This document shows positions 9,412-18,247 of a DNA stretch of 64,000 bases, piece after piece. Position 1 is the first letter of the stretch. Each line of letters opens with the position of its first letter. Source of the stretch: Amycolatopsis decaplanina DSM 44594 (GTDB lineage: Bacteria; Actinomycetota; Actinomycetes; Mycobacteriales; Pseudonocardiaceae). The notes under the pieces are model-generated. The model saw only the letters and a list, made by a program, of their open reading frames with translations. It searched no databases and was not told where the DNA came from. A program made the position numbers and the translations under genes. Where the stretch lies: assembly GCF_000342005.1 (NCBI RefSeq), contig NZ_AOHO01000085.1, positions 62,001 through 126,000 of the forward strand, read 5' to 3'.

Positions 9412-10755
9412 TCAGCCCGTTGTCCTCGGCCGCGCGATCATCGGCAACCGGTTCGGCTGCATCGTCGCTTTGATCTTGGGAAAGACCTTCACCCCCGGTA
9501 CCGGTTCCAGCCGCCACCGAGCGCTGATCGTCGCCGCCACCAACGCGATCTCCGTGGGAGCGAACTGATGGCCGGGGCACAGCCGGGCGCCGGCGCCGAA
9601 CGGGATGAACGCGCCCTTCGGCACCTCGGCGGCGCGCTCGGGCTCCCAGCGATCCGGATCGAACCGTTCGGGATCGGGGAACCAGCGCGGATCGCGATGC
9701 AGCGTGTGCTGGCTGACCGCGACCTCGGTACCGGCGGGGATGCGCACACCGCCTAGTTCGACGTCCTCCCGCGCCCGCCGCATCAGGATCACCGGCGGGG
9801 TCCGGCGGACGACCTCGTTGATGATCCGCTGCGTGTACACCAGGCGCGGCAGGTGTTCGAACCGCGCGGGCCCGCCGGCCAGCACCTCGTCGACCTCGGC
9901 GTGGAAGCGGCGCTCGATGTCCGGCCGCGCCCCGATCTCGTGGAAGAACCACGCGAGCGCGACGGCCGTGGTCTCGGCGCCGGTGGTGAGGATCGTGATG
10001 ACCTCGTCCTCCACCTGACGGTCGGTCATCTTCTCGCCGGTCTCGTCGTCCTTGGCCAGCAACAACATCGACAGCAGATCGCCCTGATCGCCGCCCTTCC
10101 CGCGCGCCTCGACGACGGCGTCGCCGATGACCCGCCGCAGCCGCGCGGCCGCCGCGTCGAACTCACGGTTCGCCGGGATCGGCAGGCGTTCCACGAACTT
10201 CGGCGAGAAGGCCCGGACCATGACGTACTTCAACATGATCGGGATCGACCGCTGGATCTCGGTGAGCGCGTCGTCACCGAGTTCGGTGGAGAACAGCGTG
10301 CGCCCGGAGATGGTCAGCGCGAGATCCTGCATGCGCCGGTCGAATTCGACCACCTCGCCCGGTTTCCACGAGTCGGCGAGGTCAGCAGCGAGCTTCGTCA
10401 TCGTCGTCTCGGCATAGAGCGCGATACGGCTTCGCTGGAAGGCGGGCAGCATCATCCGGCGTTGCCGCTGGTTGAAGGCGCCGTTGGAGGTCGCGAGCCC
10501 GTCGCCGAACAACGGCCGCATCTTGTCGAACACGATGCCTTTGTCGAACTTCCCCGCGTCGACCGCGAGCAGCCGCCAGGCCAGTTCCGGCGTGGTGACC
10601 AGGTAGACCGGCATCGGGCCGAAGTCGAGTCGCACGACGTCGCCGTGCGATCGCAGTGAGGACAACAGTTTCAGCGGATCACGGAGCATCGGCACGGTAT
10701 GCCCCAGCACCGGCCACCGGCCTGGTGCGACAGCGACGTCCGGAGGTGGTGCCAT
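9412..10755 (-). CDS. Cytochrome P450
   Basis: About 447 residues, the normal length for a soluble bacterial P450. Landmarks in order are the C-helix NQRQRRMMLPAF, the I-helix oxygen-activation motif TTGAETTAVAL, the K-helix EVVRR (ExxR), the PERF region DPERFDPDRW, and the heme-binding loop FGAGARLCPGHQ with the cysteine ligand. It catalyses NADPH-dependent monooxygenation through partner ferredoxins not found here. Overall wording resembles the group that includes pentalenene oxygenase, but the substrate cannot be assigned. The start is ATG 10755, with GGGAGA about 8 nt upstream; upstream in-frame codons would add a non-homologous tail. It diverges from the DUF574 methyltransferase. Confidence 0.92.
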   Translation of the reverse strand: MAPPPDVAVAPGRWPVLGHTVPMLRDPLKLLSSLRSHGDVVRLDFGPMPVYLVTTPELAWRLLAVDAGKFDKGIVFDKMRPLFGDGLATSNGAFNQRQRRMMLPAFQRSRIALYAETTMTKLAADLADSWKPGEVVEFDRRMQDLALTISGRTLFSTELGDDALTEIQRSIPIMLKYVMVRAFSPKFVERLPIPANREFDAAAARLRRVIGDAVVEARGKGGDQGDLLSMLLLAKDDETGEKMTDRQVEDEVITILTTGAETTAVALAWFFHEIGARPDIERRFHAEVDEVLAGGPARFEHLPRLVYTQRIINEVVRRTPPVILMRRAREDVELGGVRIPAGTEVAVSQHTLHRDPRWFPDPERFDPDRWEPERAAEVPKGAFIPFGAGARLCPGHQFAPTEIALVAATISARWRLEPVPGVKVFPKIKATMQPNRLPMIARPRTTG

Positions 10756-10926
10756 CGTGCTCGTCTCCCGGTGCCTGGACGCTGAACCCGGCAACTTTAG
10801 GACCACGAGGCCGCGGACGGGGTTCCGCCGCCGCACATCCACACGATCGGACGATGGCAGCCCGGCCCCGTGAGCCCGCTAGACTCCTGTGCCCCATCGG
10901 ATCCCAATCGAACGGCGGCGACGACG

Positions 10927-11739
10927 GTGACTTCGAACCTGAGCTGGGTGCCCCCCGAGGTCGACACGACCGTGCCGAATCCCGCCCGGGTCTACGACTA
11001 CTGGCTCAACGGCGATCACAACTTCCAGGCCGACCGTGAACTGGGCGAACAGATCCTGAAGATCATGCCGGGCATCCGCGACGCGGCCCGGCTCAACCGG
11101 GCCTTCCTGCGGCGTGCCGCGCAGCACATGGTGGAAGCGGGTGTGCGGCAGTTCCTCGACATCGGCTCCGGTATCCCGACCGTCGGCAACCTCCACGAGA
11201 TCGTCCAGCGGATCGACCCGTCCTGCCGGGTGGTCTACGTCGACCGCGAATCGGTCGCCATGGCACACGCGAAACTGCTGTTGCGCGGCAACGACCGATG
11301 CGCGGCGATCCAGGCCGACCTCCGCGACGTCGACGACATCCTCGACGCGCCCGAAACGAGGGAACTGCTGGACCTCGACCAGCCGGTCGGCCTGTTCATG
11401 TTGTTGCTGCTGCATTTCGTGCCGGACTCGTGGGAGCCGCACGCGGTACTGGCCCGCTACCGGGAGCGGATCGCCCCCGGCAGCTTCCTCGCCATCTCGC
11501 ACGTCGCCGCCGACGCGAACTCGAGCGGCCTCGACGAGGCCATCGAGGCGTACAAGAGCACCCAGAACGACCCCATCCCCCGGACCCACGACCAGGTGCT
11601 TTCGTTCTTCGAGGGATTCGACGTCATCGAACCCGGCGTCGTCGGCTGTGCGATGTGGAATCCCCAGGGCGCCGGTGACATGTCCGAAGACCCCGAGATC
11701 AACTCACTCCCGTATGCCGGGGTGGGCCGGAAGCCGTAG
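10927..11739 (+). CDS. SAM-dependent methyltransferase, DUF574 family
   Basis: About 270 residues. The N-terminus SWVPPEVDTTVPNPARVYDY followed by WLNGDHNFQADRE is the signature of the DUF574 (Methyltransf_19) family, which is strongly expanded in actinomycetes. Motif I is FLDIGSGIPTVGNLHEI and the acidic second strand is VVYVDRESVAM. The in vivo substrates of the family are largely unknown. GTG 10927 is chosen because family members begin only a few residues before this signature; the frame is open back to 10870. It is divergent from the P450 (171 bp between starts) and convergent with the gene at 11798, the two sharing the palindrome at 11748-11793. Confidence 0.88.
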   Translation: MTSNLSWVPPEVDTTVPNPARVYDYWLNGDHNFQADRELGEQILKIMPGIRDAARLNRAFLRRAAQHMVEAGVRQFLDIGSGIPTVGNLHEIVQRIDPSCRVVYVDRESVAMAHAKLLLRGNDRCAAIQADLRDVDDILDAPETRELLDLDQPVGLFMLLLLHFVPDSWEPHAVLARYRERIAPGSFLAISHVAADANSSGLDEAIEAYKSTQNDPIPRTHDQVLSFFEGFDVIEPGVVGCAMWNPQGAGDMSEDPEINSLPYAGVGRKP

Positions 11740-11747
11740 GGGCACGC

Positions 11748-11793
11748 CTCGTGAGTGGTAAGGACGGTTAGAACCGTCCTTACCACTCACGAG
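11748..11793. terminator. Class A palindrome, bidirectional terminator candidate
   Basis: Perfect 22-bp arms (beginning CTCGTGAGTGGTAAGGAC) around a 2-nt centre AG. It lies 8 bp after one stop and 4 bp before the stop of the convergent gene, the position of a shared terminator. There is no T-tract, as in actinobacterial I-shaped terminators. It is identical over all 46 bp to the copy at 20624-20669. Confidence 0.8.
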
Positions 11794-11797
11794 TCAC

Positions 11798-12286
11798 TCA
11801 GGGCAGCACGTCGGTCACGGTGTCCTTGATGACCTGCCACTTGCCGTGCTCGCGCACCAGCGTCAGGCTGATCGTGTAGTGCCGGTCGATGTTCTGCGAC
11901 GGCGCCTTGTAGTAGGCGTCGAGGATCGCGAAGCCCATCTTGCAGTCCTCGACGACGGTGTGGGTCACCGTCCACGGCATGCTGTACTCGTACGGAAGCT
12001 TGAACTGCACGTCGACCACCGGCTCCACGTTGGCCTCGTAGCCGATGAACAGCTGTCCTTTGCGCCCGACGGTCACCATGTTCTGGTGGATGATCGCCCG
12101 GTAGCGGGCCTCGTCGCGTTTGTTGTAGCTGTCCATGTCCTCCCAGACGGCGCGGTCGAACGCGCGCTGACAGGCTTGCCGTTCGTTCTCGGCCTGCTGA
12201 TCACTGGCCGCCGCCGCGGCCGGTACGCCGATCCCCGCCGCCGCCACGACCAGTCCGGCCAAGGCCGCGTGATAACGCTTGCGCAT
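11798..12286 (-). CDS. Secreted protein with SnoaL/NTF2-like fold
   Basis: About 162 residues. A signal peptide (RKRYHAALAGLVVAAAGIG, cleavage probably after PAAAAA near residue 27) is followed by a compact alpha+beta domain of about 125 residues. Its ending (HYTISLTLVREHGKWQVIKD) has the strand-turn-strand WQV pattern typical of SnoaL-like/NTF2-like proteins. Two cysteines (CQRAF, VVEDCKMGF) could form a disulphide. Enzymatic residues cannot be assigned; a ligand-binding or export-linked role is possible. ATG 12286 has GAGGAG 7-8 nt upstream. It stands alone between a class A palindrome and the divergent AfsR-like regulator. Confidence 0.75.
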   Translation of the reverse strand: MRKRYHAALAGLVVAAAGIGVPAAAAASDQQAENERQACQRAFDRAVWEDMDSYNKRDEARYRAIIHQNMVTVGRKGQLFIGYEANVEPVVDVQFKLPYEYSMPWTVTHTVVEDCKMGFAILDAYYKAPSQNIDRHYTISLTLVREHGKWQVIKDTVTDVLP

Positions 12287-12410
12287 GGGGTTCTCCTCAT
12301 CACATCCTGTACTTCTTCCACCAGCAGATTCGCCGGACGGCGCATCACAGCTGCATCACTTCCGCACCGGCGCGGACGCGGGGCCGGTTAACCTCGCGGG
12401 AGGGGGTGCG

Positions 12411-15230
12411 ATGGAGTTCCGGATACTGGGGCCGGTGCAGTGCCGGAGTGGCGCGCGGCCGCTGAAGCTGGCGGGCTCGCGGCAAGAGCGCATCCTGGCC
12501 GCGCTCCTGCTCGGCGCCGATCGCGTCGTCTCGGTCTCACGGCTGGTGGACGTCGTTTGGGACGAGGATCCGCCCGCCACGGCCGTCCGCCAGATCCGCA
12601 ATCTCACCACCGCCCTGAAGCGCACTCTCGTCGCAGAGGGCGCCGCGGAAGACGTCCTGACCGCCGAAGGACCCGGCTTCGTCCTGCGCCCGCACACCTT
12701 CGACCTGCGCTCGTTCGAGGAGCACGTCTCGCGTGGCGAGTTCCGCGAAGCACTCAGGTGCTGGCACGGACCGGCTCTGTCCGGTGTGGACAGTATGGCG
12801 CTGCGCGGCGAGGCCGAAGAACTCGACGAGCGCCGTCTGTCCGTTGTGGAGCGTTGCCTCGACGAAGAGATCTCCGCCGGTGAAGACTCTGTCGCGGAGC
12901 TGACGGCGCTGGTCGCCGAACACCCGCTCCGGGAGCCGTTCGCCGGGCTGCTCATGCGCGCGCTGCATCAGCAGGGCAGGCAGGCCGACGCGCTGAACGT
13001 CTACCGGCAGGCGCGCACGCGGCTGGTGGAGGAACTCGGAATCGATCCCGGACCGAAGCTGCGCGAACTCTACGAGCGAATCCTCCGCGACGAGCCGGAA
13101 TACGGCAAGACCCGCTGCTTCCTCCCTTACGACGTACCGGATTTCACCGGCAGGGAGGCCGAGATCGGCCGCCTGCTCGACGCCGTCCACCTCGGCCGCC
13201 CGGTGACCGTCGACGGTATGGCCGGTGTCGGCAAGACCTCGCTCGCCGTCCACGCCGCGCACCGGCTCGCCGCCGACTTCCCCGACGGGCAACTGTTCGT
13301 GGATCTGCACGGCCATTCCCCCGCCCGTGAACCACTCCCGCCGGAGGCCGCACTCGAAGCCCTGCTCGGGCAGCTGGACGTCCCGGCTTCCCGGCTCCCC
13401 GGCGGCGTGGACCGGCGGGCCGAACTGTGGCGGGCCAGAACGGCGGGCCGGTCGCTGCTCGTGGTCCTCGACAACGCCGCGAGCGCCGAACAGCTACGGC
13501 CGCTGTTGCCGGGTTCGGCCACGGTCGCCCTCGTGGTCACCGGGAGGCGCCGCCTGGCCGCCGTCGACGGTGCCGCGTCGATCAGTCTCGAAGTCCTGCC
13601 GGACGAACAGGCGGGCGCCCTGTTCGCGGCGGCGTCCGGGCGACCGGACTCGGGCGTGGCCGCGTTGTGCGGGAATCTGCCGTTGGCGATCCGGATCGCC
13701 GCCGCCCGGCTGCAGAATCGTCCACAGTGGACCGTGGAGACCTTGGCCGAGCGGCTGGGCTCCGAACACGACAGGCTCGCCGAGCTGAAGGTCGCCGGAC
13801 GCGACGTCGCCGCGGCCTTCGCACTGTCCTATCGGGAACTCGACGCCGCGCAACAGCGCATGTTCCGTTTGCTGGGGCGAAATCCCGGTACCGACATCGG
13901 TGTGCCCGCGGCGGCCGCGCTGGCCGGTACCGGCGAAAGCGAGGCCGAACGCCTGCTGGAGGACCTGCTCGACGCCCACCTGCTCAGGCAGCCCTCGCTG
14001 GGCCGCTATGCGTTCCATGACCTGATCGCCGAGCACGCCCGTAACGCCGCACGCGACGAGGAATCGGCTCCGGCCGTGAACCGGCTGCTCGATCACTACC
14101 GCGACGGCGGCGGCCCTGACTGGTACCGGACGGAACGGGCGAACCTGGTCGCGGTGACCCGCCACGCCCTCGACGCCGGTCTCGACGAGTACGCCTGGCG
14201 GATCGCCGCGGACACCACGGAACACCTCCGGGAGAGCGGGCACCTCGACGAGCTGCTCGCCGTGGCGCGGACCGGGATCGCCGCCGCCCGGCGGATCGGC
14301 GATCCGCACGCGATCCAGCTGAGCCTGGCGAGCCTCACCCTGGCGTTCTGGGAGAACGGGCGGCTCACCGAGGGGATGGACCGCGCCCTGGAACGGCTGG
14401 ACGTCGTCCGTGCGTCCGGCGATCGCGCGGCCGAGGCGATCGCGCTGTCCAGAGCGGGCGCGCTGCACAGCATGCTCGGCCGCTACCCCGAGGCGATCCG
14501 GTTCTATCGTGACGGCCTGGCCGTCGCGGACGAGACCACCGACCTCGACGCCGCCGCCACGCTCTGGACCAACCTCAGCAACACGCAGGAGGTGCTCGGC
14601 AGGCTGGACGACGCGCTGGAGTCGGCCCGGCGGGCGGTGGCGCTGCGCGAGGACGCCCGCGGCACGATCCTGAGTTCGGCCCAGCTCGGCCTGGTCCTCG
14701 CCCGGCTCGGCCGCTTCGACGAGGCCTTCGAGGCCATCGAGCGTTCGATCACCGCGTCGCGGGACCTCGGCTACCTGTTCGGCGAGGCGTGGAGCCGGAT
14801 CGACCTCTCCGACGCCCTGCTGCTCGCCCACCGGCCGGGCGACGCGCGCGAGCAGGCCGAACGCGCGTGCGCGATCCTCACCCGGCTCAACCATCCGCTG
14901 TTGCTGGCCATGGCGGCCAACAGCCTGGGCACCGCCTGCCTCGCGCTCGGCGAGACGACGGCGAGCCACCGGCAGCATCGGCTCGCGCTCGAAACGGCGA
15001 GGCGGATCGGCTACCGGCTGCAGGAAGCCCGCGCGCTGGCCGGGCTGGGACAGGCCGGCGCCGCGCGGGACCACTACGCCGCGATGGGCCTGCCCGCGGA
15101 CCCCACCAGCAGGGAGACCACGGCGAGCGCCGCCGTACTCCACAGCAACGGCAGGACACCCGCCCCTTCGACGACCAAGCCGCCGGCGAATGCGCCCAGG
15201 GCGATCGAACCGGTGAACACGCCGACGTAG
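12411..15230 (+). CDS. AfsR/SARP-like transcriptional regulator (BTAD + NB-ARC + TPR)
   Basis: About 939 residues. Domains in order are an OmpR-type winged helix (1-90; MEFRILGPVQCRSG, DVVWDEDPPATAVRQIRN), a bacterial transcriptional activation domain (~95-245; LVEELGIDPGPKLRELYERIL), and an NB-ARC STAND ATPase (~260-560) with Walker A GMAGVGKTS and the acidic LLVVLDNA strand. Tetratricopeptide-like repeats (~600-900) complete it. Such proteins activate secondary-metabolite or neighbouring genes in response to a ligand or partner. ATG 12411 follows GGGAGGGGG by 4 nt. The frame does not stop where the TPR region ends (~15,090) but continues for 157 bp antisense to the convergent MFS gene. The last ~50 residues (PTSRETTASAAV and on) look non-domain-like and may be a read-through tail. 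Confidence 0.85.
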   Translation: MEFRILGPVQCRSGARPLKLAGSRQERILAALLLGADRVVSVSRLVDVVWDEDPPATAVRQIRNLTTALKRTLVAEGAAEDVLTAEGPGFVLRPHTFDLRSFEEHVSRGEFREALRCWHGPALSGVDSMALRGEAEELDERRLSVVERCLDEEISAGEDSVAELTALVAEHPLREPFAGLLMRALHQQGRQADALNVYRQARTRLVEELGIDPGPKLRELYERILRDEPEYGKTRCFLPYDVPDFTGREAEIGRLLDAVHLGRPVTVDGMAGVGKTSLAVHAAHRLAADFPDGQLFVDLHGHSPAREPLPPEAALEALLGQLDVPASRLPGGVDRRAELWRARTAGRSLLVVLDNAASAEQLRPLLPGSATVALVVTGRRRLAAVDGAASISLEVLPDEQAGALFAAASGRPDSGVAALCGNLPLAIRIAAARLQNRPQWTVETLAERLGSEHDRLAELKVAGRDVAAAFALSYRELDAAQQRMFRLLGRNPGTDIGVPAAAALAGTGESEAERLLEDLLDAHLLRQPSLGRYAFHDLIAEHARNAARDEESAPAVNRLLDHYRDGGGPDWYRTERANLVAVTRHALDAGLDEYAWRIAADTTEHLRESGHLDELLAVARTGIAAARRIGDPHAIQLSLASLTLAFWENGRLTEGMDRALERLDVVRASGDRAAEAIALSRAGALHSMLGRYPEAIRFYRDGLAVADETTDLDAAATLWTNLSNTQEVLGRLDDALESARRAVALREDARGTILSSAQLGLVLARLGRFDEAFEAIERSITASRDLGYLFGEAWSRIDLSDALLLAHRPGDAREQAERACAILTRLNHPLLLAMAANSLGTACLALGETTASHRQHRLALETARRIGYRLQEARALAGLGQAGAARDHYAAMGLPADPTSRETTASAAVLHSNGRTPAPSTTKPPANAPRAIEPVNTPT

Positions 15231-16273
15231 AGACCGGTGACGTGCTCGACGCGATCAGGTGCGATGGCGGTCATCCACAGTTGCGCTCCGACCGACAGTC
15301 CGCCGTAGGCCATCCCCCACAGGGCGATCGCGATCCCGGCGGCGAGCGCCGAGGCACCGAAGAGCGCCAGAACCCCGAGCGCGACGGCGATACCGGCCGC
15401 CAGCAGCAGCACGGTCAGGCGTGGCCTGCGCCCGGCACCGGCCCCGGCCACGAAGTTGCCGATCAGTCCGAAAACGCCGTAGAGGAGCAACAGCAGCGCG
15501 ATCGCGTCCGCCGGCATCCGGGGCAGTTCTTCGAGAGCGGGACGCACGTAGGTGTACGCGGCGAAGTGCGCGGTGACCAGCAGCACCACCACGGCGAGCC
15601 CCGTGACCACGGCGGGACGGAACAACGAGCGGCGCTGTCCGGCGCCGGTCTCCGCGACGACGACGGGACGGCGCAGCGTGGGCAGCGTCAGCAGCAAAGC
15701 GGGGACGAGGAGCAACGCGATCACGGTGAGCGCGCAGAAGGCGGCCCGCCAGCCGAAAGCGTTTCCCACGAACGTGCCCAACGGCACCCCGAGCACCGAG
15801 GCGGCGGCGACACCACTGACGACGAACGAAACCGCGAGGGCGCTGTCACGAGGCGCGACCAGCCGGATGGCCACAGCCGAGGCCATCCCCCAGACGGCGC
15901 CCATGCCGATACCGAGAACGACCCGCGAGACCATGAGGAGCCCGAAATCGACGGCGATCGTGGTCAGCCCGTTGCCGGCGGCCAGCACCACCACGGCCGC
16001 GGCCAGCACCCGGCGCCGATCGAGGTTCCCGAGCAGCCGCGGGACCACTGGAGCGGTGACCGCCGAAACCAGGCCGGTGACGGTCAGGCTGAGGCCGGTC
16101 GCCCCTGGGGAGAGGCCCAGGCCGTCCGCCATCGGGGTGAGCATCCCGACCGGCAGCATCTCGGAGGTCACCACCAGGAACGTGCTCAGCGTGAGCACGC
16201 CGACGGCGACCCATCGCGGCAGGGAAGTCCGCTCCTGACGGACCGGATCCGGGTAGGACACAGAAGAACTCAT
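15074..16273 (-). CDS. Major facilitator superfamily exporter (DHA1/AraJ-like)
   Basis: About 399 residues with twelve predicted membrane segments. The first helix reads GVLTLSTFLVVTSEMLPVG, and the loop 2-3 region LLGNLDRRRVLA and helix 4-5 region VVLGIGMGAVWGM are typical of drug or sugar efflux proton antiporters of the DHA1 12-TM group. ATG 16273 (MSSSVSYPD) is chosen over an upstream ATG at 16324 because the longer tail has no membrane or family character and would invade the operator. It is divergent from the LysR gene, with a canonical LysR box between them, so LysR control of this exporter is the simplest reading. Its 3' end overlaps the AfsR-like gene by 157 bp. Confidence 0.88.
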   Translation of the reverse strand: MSSSVSYPDPVRQERTSLPRWVAVGVLTLSTFLVVTSEMLPVGMLTPMADGLGLSPGATGLSLTVTGLVSAVTAPVVPRLLGNLDRRRVLAAAVVVLAAGNGLTTIAVDFGLLMVSRVVLGIGMGAVWGMASAVAIRLVAPRDSALAVSFVVSGVAAASVLGVPLGTFVGNAFGWRAAFCALTVIALLLVPALLLTLPTLRRPVVVAETGAGQRRSLFRPAVVTGLAVVVLLVTAHFAAYTYVRPALEELPRMPADAIALLLLLYGVFGLIGNFVAGAGAGRRPRLTVLLLAAGIAVALGVLALFGASALAAGIAIALWGMAYGGLSVGAQLWMTAIAPDRVEHVTGLYVGVFTGSIALGAFAGGLVVEGAGVLPLLWSTAALAVVSLLVGSAGRPIAA

Positions 16274-16328
16274 GCCGTCCAGCCCATCACCGCGCGGCAC
16301 CCGGAACAACGGCGCCTTCCTCATCGAT

Positions 16329-16347
16329 CGATGAGCCTGGCTAATCG
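16329..16347. promoter_or_regulatory. LysR box candidate between MFS exporter and LysR gene
   Basis: CGAT at 16329-16332, 11 nt, then ATCG at 16344-16347, which is exactly the T-N11-A form of LysR operators with inverted ends. The overlapping 12-bp palindrome CATCGATCGATG at 16322-16333 could be a second half-site cluster. It lies 22 bp before the LysR start, consistent with autoregulation and control of the divergent exporter. Confidence 0.6.
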
Positions 16348-16368
16348 ATGCGGTGCTATCGTCCGAGT

Positions 16369-17307
16369 ATGGGCGACGCGCTTCCCACCATGCATCAGGC
16401 GCATCTGCAGCAGATCGAATGCCTGGTCACGCTGGCGGAGGAACTGCATTTCGGGCACACGGCCGAGCGGCTCGGTTACTCGCAATCGCGCGTGAGCCAG
16501 CTCATCGCCGCCCTGGAGACGCGGGTCGGCGCGCGGCTGGTCGAGCGCACCAGCCGCAAGGTCGGCCTCACCCGCGTCGGCGCACAGTTCGTCAAAGAAG
16601 TCCGCCCCGCCTATCGCGCCCTGCTCCGCACCTTCGAGCGCGCGCGTGAGCGGGCGATGCGCGGCGCCCTCGAAGAACTGCGGGTCGGGTTCACCGGCAT
16701 GGTCTACGAAGAGGTCACCTCGACCTTCCGCGCGCTGCACGATCAGCACGGCGTGGCCGTGCACACCCACGACGTCCCGCTCGGCTCACCGTTCACCGCC
16801 GTGCTCGAGGGCGAGGTCGACGCTGTCATCGCGGAGCTCCCGGTCCACGAACCCGAGCTCACGGTCGGCTTCCGGTTCCCGCCGCAAGACCAGTACGTGA
16901 TGGTCGGAGCCGGTCACCCGATCGCGGAGCGGGAGTCGATCGACCTGGAAGAACTCGCGAAGCTCGACCTGCTCCACCGGGCCGGTGACGGACCCGGCTA
17001 CTGGAAAGCCGCGCGCACCCCGCCGGCCACTCCGTCGGGCACGCCGATTCCCTCGACCGCGGGCATCACGACCGTCCAGCAGGGAATGGCGTTGGCGGCG
17101 TCCGGAATGCACGCGATGCTGGTGTGCCGCCCGCTGACGGAGCAGCACACCCGCACCGATCTGCGCTACGTCCCGGTCCGCGGCCTGGAGGCCACCAGCC
17201 AGCTCGGGCTCGTCTGGCGGACCGGCCACGTCAGCCCACCGTTGACCGCGCTGGCCGGGCTGCTCGAACAGGCGAGCCCGGCCGAACCGCTGAAGATCGT
17301 CACTTGA
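16369..17307 (+). CDS. LysR-family transcriptional regulator
   Basis: About 312 residues. The N-terminal winged helix (residues ~8-66: LVTLAEELHFGHTAERLGYS, then SRVSQLIAALETRVGARLVE) is a standard LysR DNA-binding domain, with the linker helix after it. The effector domain (~90-300) has the usual two lobes (ELRVGFTG; DQYVMVGAGHPIAE). ATG 16369 is used; ATG 16390 is a plausible shorter start. It probably controls the divergent MFS exporter through the T-N11-A box at 16329. The inducer is unknown. The stop overlaps the convergent alpha/beta-hydrolase gene by 8 bp. Confidence 0.9.
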   Translation: MGDALPTMHQAHLQQIECLVTLAEELHFGHTAERLGYSQSRVSQLIAALETRVGARLVERTSRKVGLTRVGAQFVKEVRPAYRALLRTFERARERAMRGALEELRVGFTGMVYEEVTSTFRALHDQHGVAVHTHDVPLGSPFTAVLEGEVDAVIAELPVHEPELTVGFRFPPQDQYVMVGAGHPIAERESIDLEELAKLDLLHRAGDGPGYWKAARTPPATPSGTPIPSTAGITTVQQGMALAASGMHAMLVCRPLTEQHTRTDLRYVPVRGLEATSQLGLVWRTGHVSPPLTALAGLLEQASPAEPLKIVT

Positions 17308-18097
17308 GGAAATCGGTGAGCAGACCGCGCAAGGTGTCCGGCTGGTGGAGGACGCCGTGGTCCTGCCCCTCGACGGTGGCGTACCGGGCGCCGGGGACCG
17401 TGTCCGCGACCGCGCGGGTGCCCGCCCGCATCCAGGCTTCGCTCTCCCCGCCGTCCATGACCAGCGTGGGTACCGAGATCTTGGCCAGCCTGTCCGTGGG
17501 CAACACGTTGCCGGGACCGCAGAGCGCGAGGTCGTAGGGCAGTGTGTGGGCGAGTCCGGTGAACCACGCCCAGAACGGGTCGTCCCGCATCCCCTTGACG
17601 ACCTCGGCCGGTGTGGCCGTCCCCTCGACCAGGAAGAGCTCCGCCGCGCCGTCGCGGTCGCCGTCGGCGATCAAGGCCCGGACGCGGTCGAAGAGGTCGG
17701 CCGCGGGCCTGGTACGGCTGTCGTCGACGACGTACGGCGGCTCGTACACGGCGAGGCTGGTCATGGCGACGCCTCTGGCGGCCGCCTCCAGCCCCAGCAC
17801 CGCACCCGACGAATGCCCGAACACCGCGGCCGAACCGCCCACGTGCTCGACCAACGCGGCGAGATCCTCGACCTCGCGCTCCACCGAATAGACCGCGCCC
17901 GCACCGCTGTCACCCCGCCCGCGCCGGTCGTAGGCGATCGCGGTGAAGTCCGGGGCCAGCGTCGCGGCCAGGCCGGCCAGGGTCGTCCGGTCGTTGAACG
18001 CGCCACCGACCAGGATGACCGGCGCGCCCTCCCCGGCCCGGTCGAAGGCGATCGGGGTGCCGTCGGCCGAGGTCACGGTCTCGAACGAGGTGGTCAT
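17300..18097 (-). CDS. Alpha/beta-hydrolase
   Basis: About 265 residues, no signal peptide, so cytoplasmic. Motifs are PVILVGGAFND (oxyanion loop), AYDRRGRGDSG, the nucleophile elbow GHSSG, PTLVMDGGESEAWM (acid strand) and GQDHGVLHQP (catalytic histidine). The family includes esterases, haloperoxidase-like and ester- or lactone-cleaving enzymes; the substrate cannot be named. ATG 18097 has GGAGG 5 nt upstream and is preferred to an in-frame ATG 12 nt further up, which overlaps that ribosome-binding site. It stands alone, convergent with the LysR gene. The 150 bp upstream to the PL8 gene stop contain only a short GC-rich hairpin near 18220. Confidence 0.88.
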   Translation of the reverse strand: MTTSFETVTSADGTPIAFDRAGEGAPVILVGGAFNDRTTLAGLAATLAPDFTAIAYDRRGRGDSGAGAVYSVEREVEDLAALVEHVGGSAAVFGHSSGAVLGLEAAARGVAMTSLAVYEPPYVVDDSRTRPAADLFDRVRALIADGDRDGAAELFLVEGTATPAEVVKGMRDDPFWAWFTGLAHTLPYDLALCGPGNVLPTDRLAKISVPTLVMDGGESEAWMRAGTRAVADTVPGARYATVEGQDHGVLHQPDTLRGLLTDFLK

Positions 18098-18247
18098 CAG
18101 GTCCTCCATAGGGTCGCTGCAACTTTAGCTTCGTCCCTGGGTCGGAGCCGACGATCACCGCTCGACATCACTTACGAAGATTTCCGAAGAATTCCCGGTG
18201 CTCGGACACCACGTCGTCCGGGACGCCCCGGACCCGCAATCAGTCAC

